Part shown: one piece after another, positions 1 to 6,370 of the stretch
How the letters are laid out: every line of letters starts with the position of its first letter
How positions within the stretch are numbered: position 1 is the first letter of the stretch
DNA from: Clostridiales bacterium
GTDB lineage: Bacteria; Bacillota; Clostridia; Oscillospirales; Oscillospiraceae
Assembly: GCA_029098065.1 (NCBI GenBank)
Contig: JAQXNP010000134.1
Location: 1 to 9,842, forward strand
Length of the DNA: 9,842 bases
Reading direction: 5' to 3'
The notes under the pieces: generated by a model
Seen by the model: only the letters and a program-made list of their open reading frames with translations
What the model was told of the DNA's origin: nothing
The model's database searches: none
Program-made: the position numbers and the translations under genes

Positions 1-2995
1 GGGTCCCGTCCTGATAGCCGTTCACAGCCCCCTGCCCCACCAGGCTCCGGACATAGGCCGCCGCCCAGCTGGGGACGGCGCTCCCGTCGGAAAACCGGCT
101 CAGGTCAGTCTCCGGCCAGCCCCGGCTCTGGGTGCGCCCCAGGATGGTCATGGCCTCCGCCCGGGTGATGGTGGAACCGGTGTTGCCGTACAGCGTTCCA
201 TTGTTCAGACTCCCCTGGACGATTCCCCTGGCGTACATGGCCTTCACGGCGCTCAGGGCCCAGTCGGGAATCTCCCCGGCATCGGCAAAGGGCAGCTCCA
301 CATCGTCATACTGCGTCAGATCCAGCCCCATCCACCGGGCCGCCATGGTGAAAAACTCCGCCCGGGTGATCTGGGCATCCGGCTGATACAGCCGGGTCTC
401 CCCGGCGGAGACCCCCTTCGTGATCCCCTGTTCATAGAGGTAGTTGGCGTACTCCGCCGCCCAGTGGTCCTCCATGTCGGCGAAGATCATGGTCTCCCCC
501 TGGCCTGTTTTCTCTGTGGCCCGGCCCAGATTGCCGCTGGCGTCTGCCGCGGTCACCGTCACCCGGTGACTGCCGCTGCCGGCGGGCAGGGAGGCGGTGA
601 GCGTCCCGGTGCTCTCATTCCAGGTAAACGTCCGCTGTACGCCGTCATAATAGAGCTTCACCGCGCTGGCGGGCAGGGTCTGATTCACGTTGTCGCTGAC
701 CGCGGCGGTGACCTGATTTCCGGATATCTTCAAGCTCACAGAGGGGGCATTGAAGTCCTCAATGGCGGCGTTGGCGGTGGTGAGCTGATCCAGCCAGATG
801 GTCCCGTCCCGGCACTCACCGCCGCCGTAGACCACCCGCAGGGCGGAAAGCTTCTCCGCTCCGGCGGGGAGAGCGATCAGGACATGCTTCCATCCGGTAA
901 AGCCCAGCCCCGTCACCGGGACCACGGATTCCTTTCCCGCCCCGTCAGTGAACACGGCGGTGAGGCTGTTGGCGGAGCCGTCTCCATAGACCCACACCCC
1001 CAGGTATTTCTCCCCCCCGGGGATGGCGCAGCCGGCAGTCAGCTCCGCCGTACCCCCCGCTCCGGCATCGTAGTCCAGCCGCAGGCTCCGGCTGCCGGTC
1101 CGGACATAGTTCAGGGAGGTCTCCGCCGTTCCGGAAGCGGTGCCGGTGGAGGTGAAGGGCAGGTTCTCCCCCTCCATGTCCTCCAGAGTTTGGACGTGGC
1201 CTGCCACATTCACCGGGATGGTGAGGGTTCTTCCCCCCGCGGTGACGGTGAGGCTGCCCGAGGCGCCCTCCGCCCCGGCGGTAAAGGTGCCGTCGGAGGT
1301 GACCGTCCCCACAGAGGCGTCACAGGCCCAGGTGTAGCAGGTATCCTGGGACTGGAGCGCCAGGTTTCGCCAGGTGCTGGCGGCCCTGAGGGAAAGCTGT
1401 CCTTCGGGTTCGATGGAAATCCCCTTTACCTGCGCCCCTGTCTTTTCGTCGAAGAGGGAAATCGTATCGGGAGTCGCCACCACCGTAACGCTGGAAGCGC
1501 CGGTCAGCCCTGTCCCGCTGACGCCGGTGACTGTGGCCGACCCGGCGGAAGGCCCGGCGGTAAATACTCCGGTTTCTGTGATCGTTCCGGCCCCCTGGGC
1601 GGTGTAGGTCACATCAGAGGCCGTCCCCATGTCGTACCAGGCGCTGTCCAGCACATTGGCCGAATAGGACAATTCTGTCCCCGACAGGAGCAGGGCGTCT
1701 CCCGGCTTCAGGCTCAGGGAGGCGGGCTCCCCGGTGGCCTTTAAATCGGTAGTGAGGAAAATCGCGTTGGAGACAGACCGCTGACTGCCGTCAGAGGGAC
1801 TGTTCACCACTTCCATGGAATCCTGATCGGGATATGTGACCCCCAGCGTGGTGGAGCCTCCGCCGTCCAGGCCGATGGCCTCGGTACAGCCCAGCTCCGC
1901 TAGCCGTTTGGCTATCTGGGTGCAGGAAGCCCCCACGCTGAGCTTGTCCTGCTTGCCATCCATGGTGTAAAAGATCACCGAGCCGTCGGGCTTGATCCCG
2001 ATGGCTGTGCGGGCGGTCTGCTCGGCGGAGAGTCCGCTCCCAACCCTTCCGTTTTCCAACAGGCGGTACATCCCTCCCAGGGCCTCCACCGCGTCATTCC
2101 ACCGGGTGTCGGCGCTGGTGACGTTAATATCCACCTCGTCCCCCGGCTGGAGGGCACGGAGCTGATCCAGCTTGGCGGCGTCATCCTTTCCGTTCATGGT
2201 CAGGACAAAGCCGCCCTTTGGAATGGCGCCGGCTCCCTGAGACTCGGAAACCGAAGTCACAGCACACCGGACCCGGCCGCCGATCTTGGGATAATCACTC
2301 AAAACCAGGTCCTGTCCAGATCCGTTCTCCCCGGCGGGGACGGTCTCTCCCACCCCCTCTGTGATCGGGACCAGAAACACATCCACTCCCGGTGATGTGT
2401 TGTTGGTGGTGGCCGCGAAATCTTCCGTCAGCAGGAGAAGGCCCCCGCTCCCGGTGCTGTCCAGCACTTTGCGCACCTTATTGATTCCCCCGGACACAAT
2501 CATCCTTCCGCTGGGAAGGTCGGCGGTGATGGTCAGTTCAGGCTTTCCGATAAAGGCGGTACCATCGGAGCGGAAACCAATGGCATAGTGGTAGGAAGAG
2601 GAGGAGCGCAGATATCCGTCGGTAACCACCATGCCCAGCGGCTGGCCGGTGGACAGAACGTAAAAATCCCCGTTGGTACCCCCCACGACCCGCTTGCCGG
2701 AGCTCTCCAGCGTCCGGGCCATATTGGTCAGGGTACTCCGCTTCAGAATGGACTCTCCGAAGGATACCGTCGGCTGAACGCTTTGATTGGGCGTATAGGT
2801 GACATAGCGCTCCGTGCGCAGGTCGGAATATGTATCACTCCAAAAGTACCGTGTGGTGAGCTCTGCGCCCTCCGAAAGCGCCGTGGTGCCGGCGTGGAGG
2901 TCGTGCCCCATGGCCTCGGAAGCCAGGGCCGCCTGTCCGATGGTCAGCGACAGGACCAGTCCCGCCGCCGTAACTTTTCTGATCAACTGCTTCAT
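1..2995 (-). CDS. Secreted phosphodiester glycosidase (NAGPA/DUF2233-like) with SLH cell-wall anchor, 3' end cut by window
   Basis: The first 998 residues are visible; the frame is open through the window edge. Start is the ATG at 2995, preceded by AGGAGGAG and by an in-frame upstream stop. Residues 1-25 form a signal peptide (KQLIRK, a hydrophobic stretch, then ALA before SEA). Residues about 80-410 match the phosphodiester glycosidase fold, with GGTNGDFY (105-112) and GLDGGGSTT (375-383) as the conserved glycine/aspartate motifs; the family hydrolyses N-acetylglucosamine phosphodiester or related glycan-phosphodiester bonds. Two bacterial Ig-like segments follow (about 420-510 and 510-595), then a jelly-roll, carbohydrate-binding-like region (about 600-750) and another Ig-like segment (755-835). 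SLH repeats begin at about 838, 903 and 968, the first two with ITRAE motifs; the third is truncated. SLH repeats normally bind pyruvylated secondary wall polymer, so I infer a wall-anchored surface enzyme. Its natural substrate cannot be told from sequence. Domain boundaries in the middle are approximate. Confidence 0.9.
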   Translation of the reverse strand, partial: MKQLIRKVTAAGLVLSLTIGQAALASEAMGHDLHAGTTALSEGAELTTRYFWSDTYSDLRTERYVTYTPNQSVQPTVSFGESILKRSTLTNMARTLESSGKRVVGGTNGDFYVLSTGQPLGMVVTDGYLRSSSSYHYAIGFRSDGTAFIGKPELTITADLPSGRMIVSGGINKVRKVLDSTGSGGLLLLTEDFAATTNNTSPGVDVFLVPITEGVGETVPAGENGSGQDLVLSDYPKIGGRVRCAVTSVSESQGAGAIPKGGFVLTMNGKDDAAKLDQLRALQPGDEVDINVTSADTRWNDAVEALGGMYRLLENGRVGSGLSAEQTARTAIGIKPDGSVIFYTMDGKQDKLSVGASCTQIAKRLAELGCTEAIGLDGGGSTTLGVTYPDQDSMEVVNSPSDGSQRSVSNAIFLTTDLKATGEPASLSLKPGDALLLSGTELSYSANVLDSAWYDMGTASDVTYTAQGAGTITETGVFTAGPSAGSATVTGVSGTGLTGASSVTVVATPDTISLFDEKTGAQVKGISIEPEGQLSLRAASTWRNLALQSQDTCYTWACDASVGTVTSDGTFTAGAEGASGSLTVTAGGRTLTIPVNVAGHVQTLEDMEGENLPFTSTGTASGTAETSLNYVRTGSRSLRLDYDAGAGGTAELTAGCAIPGGEKYLGVWVYGDGSANSLTAVFTDGAGKESVVPVTGLGFTGWKHVLIALPAGAEKLSALRVVYGGGECRDGTIWLDQLTTANAAIEDFNAPSVSLKISGNQVTAAVSDNVNQTLPASAVKLYYDGVQRTFTWNESTGTLTASLPAGSGSHRVTVTAADASGNLGRATEKTGQGETMIFADMEDHWAAEYANYLYEQGITKGVSAGETRLYQPDAQITRAEFFTMAARWMGLDLTQYDDVELPFADAGEIPDWALSAVKAMYARGIVQGSLNNGTLYGNTGSTITRAEAMTILGRTQSRGWPETDLSRFSDGSAVPSWAAAYVRSLVGQGAVNGYQDGT

Positions 2996-2997
2996 AA

Positions 2998-3005
2998 CTC
3001 CTCCT
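2998..3005 (-). promoter_or_regulatory. Ribosome binding site of the SLH glycosidase
   Basis: AGGAGGAG on the minus strand ends 2 bases before the ATG at 2995; the AGGAGG core (3005-3000) leaves a 4-base spacer, which is short but usable. Together with the upstream in-frame TGA near 3014, it fixes the start codon. Confidence 0.85.
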
Positions 3006-3021
3006 GATCTTCAAAAGCAGC

Positions 3022-3044
3022 GCCCGGCTGGAACCCAGCCCGGC
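3022..3044 (-). other. Strong hairpin in the leader of the SLH glycosidase
   Basis: The minus-strand leader contains an inverted repeat: GGCTGG pairs with CCAGCC around a GTT loop, and after one mismatch GCC pairs with GGC on the outside. It lies about 16 bases upstream of the Shine-Dalgarno and is followed by GCTGCTTTTG, a short T run. It could stabilise the mRNA, act as a weak attenuator, or be incidental in GC-rich DNA. No known riboswitch is recognised. Confidence 0.45.
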
Positions 3045-3153
3045 CAATGATATGACGATTTTCCCTTCCGCCACCGTTCCGGAAACGATCTTCCCCCAGG
3101 CGCCTCCTCCGATTCGACAGGAGAGCGTATCCAGCCCGATGCATGTGGATATT

Positions 3154-3182
3154 ATCATAACACGGGCCCGGACCGCTGTAAA
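3154..3182 (-). promoter_or_regulatory. Predicted sigma-A promoter of the SLH glycosidase
   Basis: TTTACA (3182-3177) and TATGAT (3159-3154) on the minus strand are separated by exactly 17 bases, each one or two mismatches from consensus. Transcription would start near 3147, leaving a leader of about 150 nt before the ATG at 2995. No other promoter-like pair of this quality is seen between the ferritin terminator and the gene. Confidence 0.65.
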
Positions 3183-3251
3183 CCGCCTCGGCCCGATTGG
3201 AATATAATGTTCATTTTTCTGGGAATTTTTTCTTCCGCAGGGCAAACCCGC

Positions 3252-3287
3252 GAAAGAATAAAATCGGGCGGCCCGGTGCGGGCGGCC
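3252..3287 (-). terminator. Likely intrinsic terminator of ferritin
   Basis: Starting 20 bases past the ferritin stop codon, the minus strand folds as GGC, mismatch, GCCCG, a CAC loop, CGGGC, mismatch, GCC, and is followed by CGATTTTATTC. The T tract is interrupted, so termination may be partial. It separates ferritin from the glycosidase promoter. Confidence 0.6.
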
Positions 3288-3307
3288 GAACAGAATGAGC
3301 CGGTTGC

Positions 3308-3817
3308 TTAAATCACCAGAGGGGGAGCGGAGTTAACCCCGGCAGCCAGTTCGCTGTTCAGCATGTAGAGACTGCGGGCATCATCGCCGAAGAGTTCCAT
3401 CTTGGTGATCTGATCCATGGAGTTCTTCTCCTCTTCCCCCTGCTCCTTGATAAACCAGTCCAGGAACTGGGTGGTGCGGAAATCGTTGACCTTCTGCGCG
3501 GCCTCGTAGATCGTGTTGATCAGGGAGGTCACATACTTCTCATGCTCCAGTCCGGCCTTCAACGGATCCATCAGGGTCTGGAAGGTCTTGTCCGGCTTCG
3601 CGATCGCCTCCAGCGTCACCTTCACCCCGTTGTTGTGCAGATACTGGTACATCAGCATGGCGTGGTCCTGTTCCTCTTTCGCCTGAATCTCATACCAGTT
3701 GGCGAAGCCGTCCAGGCCCTTCTCCGTATAGAAATTCGCCATGTCAAGATACAGGTACGCAGAATAGAACTCCTTGTTGATCTGGTCATTCAGCAAAGCC
3801 GCGACTTTTTCATTCAT
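3308..3817 (-). CDS. ftnA: Non-haem bacterial ferritin (FtnA type)
   Basis: A 169-residue iron-storage protein that oxidises Fe(II) and stores the mineral inside a 24-subunit shell in the cytoplasm. The length is normal for bacterial ferritins (about 165-175). The ferroxidase residues are visible: E16 in the first helix, E49 and H52 in KEEQDH, E93 in LEHEKY, and E125-Q126 with E128-E130 in KEQGEEEK, matching E. coli FtnA with a one-residue offset. I see no methionine suited to axial haem binding as in bacterioferritin, and the protein is too long for a Dps. The ATG at 3817 has GGAGGG 7 bases upstream. It sits between hemW and the SLH glycosidase on the same strand, but its own promoter and terminator make it a likely single-gene unit. 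Iron or peroxide control (Fur or PerR) is plausible from the family, but I see no clear operator. Confidence 0.95.
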   Translation of the reverse strand: MNEKVAALLNDQINKEFYSAYLYLDMANFYTEKGLDGFANWYEIQAKEEQDHAMLMYQYLHNNGVKVTLEAIAKPDKTFQTLMDPLKAGLEHEKYVTSLINTIYEAAQKVNDFRTTQFLDWFIKEQGEEEKNSMDQITKMELFGDDARSLYMLNSELAAGVNSAPPLVI

Positions 3818-3849
3818 TGTCTGTCCCTCCGTTTGTTTTCAAGCATAAT

Positions 3850-3878
3850 GTTATAGCAGCCGTTGGGTTAGCGGTCAC
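3850..3878 (-). promoter_or_regulatory. Predicted sigma-A promoter of ferritin
   Basis: GTGACC (3878-3873) and TATAAC (3855-3850) on the minus strand have a 17-base spacer. The predicted start is near 3843, giving a leader of about 26 nt that includes the GGAGGG ribosome binding site (3830-3825). It lies downstream of the hemW terminator, which supports independent transcription of ferritin. Confidence 0.6.
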
Positions 3879-3921
3879 TCACTGGGAAGATTATATCACT
3901 CTGCTTCCGCCATATCAAGGG

Positions 3922-3960
3922 AAATCAAAAATGTGCCGGACGGGTTCTTTCCCCGTCGGC
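3922..3960 (-). terminator. Intrinsic terminator of hemW
   Basis: On the minus strand GCCG-ACGGG pairs with CCCGT-c-CGGC (one bulged C) around a 7-base loop, followed by ACATTTTTGATTT. This is a strong hairpin with a U tract, about 90 bases past the hemW stop codon and just upstream of the ferritin promoter. The intervening bases 3961-4048 hold nothing else I can identify. Confidence 0.8.
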
Positions 3961-4048
3961 GGCCGTTGGACACGCCGGAGTCCCCGGCAGTACAGTTCAG
4001 GGATACCGGCCAAAACGGAGTGCAGGCGCGTTCTCCGAATCGCCCCTG

Positions 4049-5254
4049 CTACGTTCTCCGGGGCAGTCTGCCCGCCTCCCGCAGCCGGGGCAGTATATTC
4101 TCCAGCGTGGACGCCTCCTGAATGGTAAGCAGATCACTGATGAGCTGATTCGACACCAGGAAGCCCTTCGGTGTCAGGTACCACCTGCGGTCCCGGCGGG
4201 CCGCCCAGCCCTGGCGCTCGTACTCCTCCAGCTTCTGTTCCAGCGGATCGAAGTTGAGGGAAAATTCCCGCCGGTACTCCCACTCCTCGATGCCCTGAAC
4301 GGTCCGCAGGCGTAGCATCAGGTACTCACTGCCCCGCTCCCGCCGGGGGATGAGCTCCGACTGGTCGATGACCGTTCCTCCGTGGAGGATGCCGTTGATA
4401 TACTGATCCAGATCCCGGATAAAGGAATACCGCCGACCGCCGAAGTCGGAGTGCGCCGCCGGGCCGAATCCCACATAGGACTTCCCCATCCAGTATTTCA
4501 GATTGTGGCGGGACTGAAAGCCCGGGCGGGCAAAATTGGAGATCTCATACTGGGCGAAACCCGCCTTGGCCAGCCGTTCCACCATCCACAGGTACATGTC
4601 CGCCTGCTGGTCGTCATCCGGAAGGACCTCTCCCCGGGTCACCCGGCCGTCCAGAGGGGTGCCCGGCTCCACCTTCAGCCCGTAGCAGGACAGATGCTCC
4701 GGTTTCAGGGCGATAGCGGCCTCCACACTTTTCTGCCAGCTGGCCATATCCTGCCCCGGCAGGCCGTAAATCAGGTCCAGGGACAGATTTTTGATCCTGG
4801 CCTTCCGAGCCATGGCCACCGCCTCCGCCGCCTGGGAAAAGGTGTGAAGACGGTGGACGGCGGCCAGCTCCCCGTCACAGGCCGACTGCATTCCCAGCGA
4901 GAGCCGGTTGACACCCGCCCGCCGGATAGCCGTCAGGAATTTGCGATCCGCGCTCTCCGGGTTTGCCTCGCAGGTGATTTCTGCGTCCCGGGTCACCTCA
5001 AAGCGGCGCCGCACCGCGCTCAGCAGCTTGGCCAGCCGGCTGGCGCCAAAAACGCTGGGCGTGCCGCCTCCGATATAGATCGTGTCCACCTGCCAGCCTC
5101 TGGCCATAGGTGCGGTCTCTTTGATGTGCTCCAGCAGGGCCTTCAAATAGTCATCCATGGACTCCTCCCGGCAGGGCCGGGAATAAAAGTCGCAGTAATC
5201 GCACTTGGCCTTGCAGAAAGGGATGTGGATATAAACGCCCAGCTTCTCGGCCAT
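4049..5254 (-). CDS. hemW: HemW, radical SAM haem chaperone (formerly called HemN-like coproporphyrinogen oxidase)
   Basis: A 401-residue radical SAM protein. The cluster motif is C14-x3-C18-x2-C21-x-F; true oxygen-independent coproporphyrinogen oxidase (HemN) has a fourth cysteine where F23 sits, so this is HemW, which binds haem and passes it to haem proteins and does not act as an oxidase. GGGTPS (62-67) is the SAM-contact motif, HNLKYW (250-255) is a HemW-family signature, and a HemN_C-like winged-helix region spans about 300-375. About 25 residues follow the usual family end. I chose the ATG at 5254 over an upstream in-frame TTG at 5335: it has AGAGGTG 6 bases upstream, begins right before the conserved GVYIHIPFC, and the promoter lies inside the longer reading frame. 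It is divergent from the pseudouridine synthase gene. The link to neighbouring ferritin is thematic (iron and haem), not operonic. Confidence 0.93.
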   Translation of the reverse strand: MAEKLGVYIHIPFCKAKCDYCDFYSRPCREESMDDYLKALLEHIKETAPMARGWQVDTIYIGGGTPSVFGASRLAKLLSAVRRRFEVTRDAEITCEANPESADRKFLTAIRRAGVNRLSLGMQSACDGELAAVHRLHTFSQAAEAVAMARKARIKNLSLDLIYGLPGQDMASWQKSVEAAIALKPEHLSCYGLKVEPGTPLDGRVTRGEVLPDDDQQADMYLWMVERLAKAGFAQYEISNFARPGFQSRHNLKYWMGKSYVGFGPAAHSDFGGRRYSFIRDLDQYINGILHGGTVIDQSELIPRRERGSEYLMLRLRTVQGIEEWEYRREFSLNFDPLEQKLEEYERQGWAARRDRRWYLTPKGFLVSNQLISDLLTIQEASTLENILPRLREAGRLPRRT

Positions 5255-5260
5255 GGAAAA

Positions 5261-5267
5261 CACCTCT
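5261..5267 (-). promoter_or_regulatory. Ribosome binding site that decides the hemW start
   Basis: AGAGGTG on the minus strand with a 6-base spacer to the ATG at 5254. The alternative TTG start at 5335 would lie upstream of the predicted transcription start, so the shorter protein is favoured. Confidence 0.8.
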
Positions 5268-5276
5268 TTCGCGGTT

Positions 5277-5305
5277 ATTATACTACCTTTTCCCGTTTTT
5301 GGAAA
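5277..5305 (-). promoter_or_regulatory. Predicted sigma-A promoter of hemW
   Basis: TTTCCA (5305-5300) and a perfect TATAAT (5282-5277) on the minus strand with a 17-base spacer. Predicted transcription start is about 15 nt before the hemW ATG, so the leader is very short. The -35 element is only 24 bases from that of the divergent pseudouridine synthase promoter. Confidence 0.75.
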
Positions 5306-5329
5306 GAGGGGAATCACCTTCTCCTGCAG

Positions 5330-5358
5330 TTCCAATTTTCCTCAGTCTGTGCTAAAAT
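5330..5358 (+). promoter_or_regulatory. Predicted promoter of the RluA-family gene, extended -10
   Basis: TTCCAA (5330-5335) and TAAAAT (5353-5358) with a 17-base spacer; TGC directly before the -10 makes an extended -10 element, which can offset the weak -35. The transcript would start near 5365, leaving about 37-46 nt to the start codon. Confidence 0.55.
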
Positions 5359-5401
5359 AGTGGGAATCACACTGTCCCTCTGTTATTTTTCAGGAAAAGA
5401 G

Positions 5402-6307
5402 GTGTTCCCCCTGCGCTATCTGGAATTCCCGGTCTCTCCCGAGGAGGAGGGCCGCCGGGTGGACGCCATTTTGAAGCATCACGGTCTGTCCACCTCCGCC
5501 GTGCGGCGGGCCAAACGCCGTCCCCACGGCCTGCTGGTGGACGGCGAGGACATCTACACCAGCTATCTGGTCCACGCCGGACAGGTGGTGGCCATCCTGG
5601 CCGATGACCGGGCCCCCTCCGATATCGTCCCCTTTGACGGCCCGGTGGAGATCCGCTATGAGGATGATGACCTGCTGGTGGTGGACAAGCCCGCCGGACT
5701 CACCGTCCACCCCTGCGCCGGCAACTGGGAGGACTCTCTGGGTGCCCGGCTGGTGGCCTATTACCGAAAGACCGGCCTCACGGCCGACTTTCACCCGGTC
5801 CACCGACTGGATAAGGGCACCTCCGGCCTCATGGCGGTGGCCAAGCATCCCGCCGCCCAGCACGCCCTGACCGCCGCGCTCCACTCGGGCGGCTTTTTCC
5901 GGGAATACCTGGCGGTGTGCGAGGGGACTCCTCACCCCGCCGCCGGGGTGGTGGACGCCCCTCTGGGCCGCACGGAGGAATCCTATATCCGCCAGTGCGT
6001 CCGCCCGGACGGAAAACCCGCCCGGACCCATTACGAGGTTCTCTCCTCCAACGCCCGTTTCTCTCTTCTCCGGCTGGTGCTGGAGACCGGCCGGACCCAT
6101 CAGATCCGGGTCCACATGGCCTATCTGGGCCACCCTCTGGCCGGGGATTTTCTCTACGGGACCGAGGCGCCGGAGCTCATCTCCCGCCCCGCCCTCCACT
6201 CCGCCCGGCTGGCCCTTACCCAGCCCTTCACCGGAGCCCGGCTGGTCTTTGAGTCCTCTCTCCCTGAAGATATGGCGCGGCTGATGGAGCCCCATAGTCA
6301 GCTCTGA
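5402..6307 (+). CDS. RluA-family RNA pseudouridine synthase
   Basis: About 301 residues; isomerises specific uridines to pseudouridine in rRNA or tRNA. Residues about 12-70 form an S4-like RNA-binding region, and the catalytic domain carries HRLDKGTSG at 134-142 with catalytic D137, then GRTHQIRVHMAYLGHPLAGD, the second family signature. The family includes RluA, RluC, RluD and TruC, and the target base cannot be assigned here, so no symbol is given. There is no ATG near the conserved start. The candidates are GTG at 5402 (AGGA 6 bases upstream) and CTG at 5411 (AGAGGTG 6 bases upstream); I list the GTG because it is the commoner codon, but the CTG fits the family alignment (LRYLEFPV) and the ribosome binding site well. 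The reading frame is open upstream, but that part is antisense to hemW and not coding. Convergent with the MATE gene. Confidence 0.93.
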   Translation: MFPLRYLEFPVSPEEEGRRVDAILKHHGLSTSAVRRAKRRPHGLLVDGEDIYTSYLVHAGQVVAILADDRAPSDIVPFDGPVEIRYEDDDLLVVDKPAGLTVHPCAGNWEDSLGARLVAYYRKTGLTADFHPVHRLDKGTSGLMAVAKHPAAQHALTAALHSGGFFREYLAVCEGTPHPAAGVVDAPLGRTEESYIRQCVRPDGKPARTHYEVLSSNARFSLLRLVLETGRTHQIRVHMAYLGHPLAGDFLYGTEAPELISRPALHSARLALTQPFTGARLVFESSLPEDMARLMEPHSQL

Positions 6308-6327
6308 CATTCCAAAACAGAACAGAC

Positions 6328-6365
6328 CCGGGGACAGGCCTGACGCCTCGTCCCCGGTTCTTTTT
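6328..6365 (+). terminator. Strong intrinsic terminator between convergent genes, possibly bidirectional
   Basis: CCGGGGAC (6328-6335) pairs with GTCCCCGG (6350-6357), extended inward by AGGC/GCCT with one bulged C and a CTGAC loop, then TTCTTTTTCTC. It follows the pseudouridine synthase stop by 20 bases. Read on the minus strand, the same hairpin follows the MATE stop and is trailed by T-rich TCTGTTCTGTTTTGG, so it may terminate both genes. Confidence 0.88.
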
Positions 6366-6370
6366 CTCTC

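Noticed and set aside
464..1744. 426-codon plus-strand open frame inside the SLH glycosidase
   Set aside because: Shadow frame in GC-rich DNA; glycine- and proline-rich product without recognisable domains, while the minus-strand frame gives clear conserved motifs.
3199..3210. TATAAT-like sequence on the plus strand near 3203
   Set aside because: No plus-strand gene follows and there is no matching -35; it lies in an AT-rich spacer between the ferritin terminator and the glycosidase promoter.
2835..3245. 136-codon minus-strand open frame across the glycosidase start
   Set aside because: It overlaps the signal peptide region in another frame, spans the predicted promoter and has no family resemblance.
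3266..3287. Direct repeat of GGGCGGCC in the ferritin 3' region
   Set aside because: It is explained by the two arms of the terminator hairpin, which are rich in the same bases.
3838..3857. PerR/Fur-like operator around the ferritin -10 (TATAACATTATGC)
   Set aside because: The half-sites match only partly and have no one-base gap between them as a PerR box requires; an AT-rich -10 region is a sufficient explanation.
5255..5335. TTG start at 5335 for a longer HemW
   Set aside because: The hemW promoter (5277-5305) lies within it, so the transcript would not contain it; the extra residues do not resemble the family.
4382..5401. Long plus-strand open frame in continuity with the pseudouridine synthase, suggesting a 641-residue fusion
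   Set aside because: It is the antisense of hemW, with no family match; the promoter and ribosome binding site for the real gene lie at 5330-5404.
5390..6310. 306-codon minus-strand open frame opposite the pseudouridine synthase
   Set aside because: Antisense shadow; the plus strand encodes intact catalytic motifs (HRLDKGTSG, GRTHQIRVHM).
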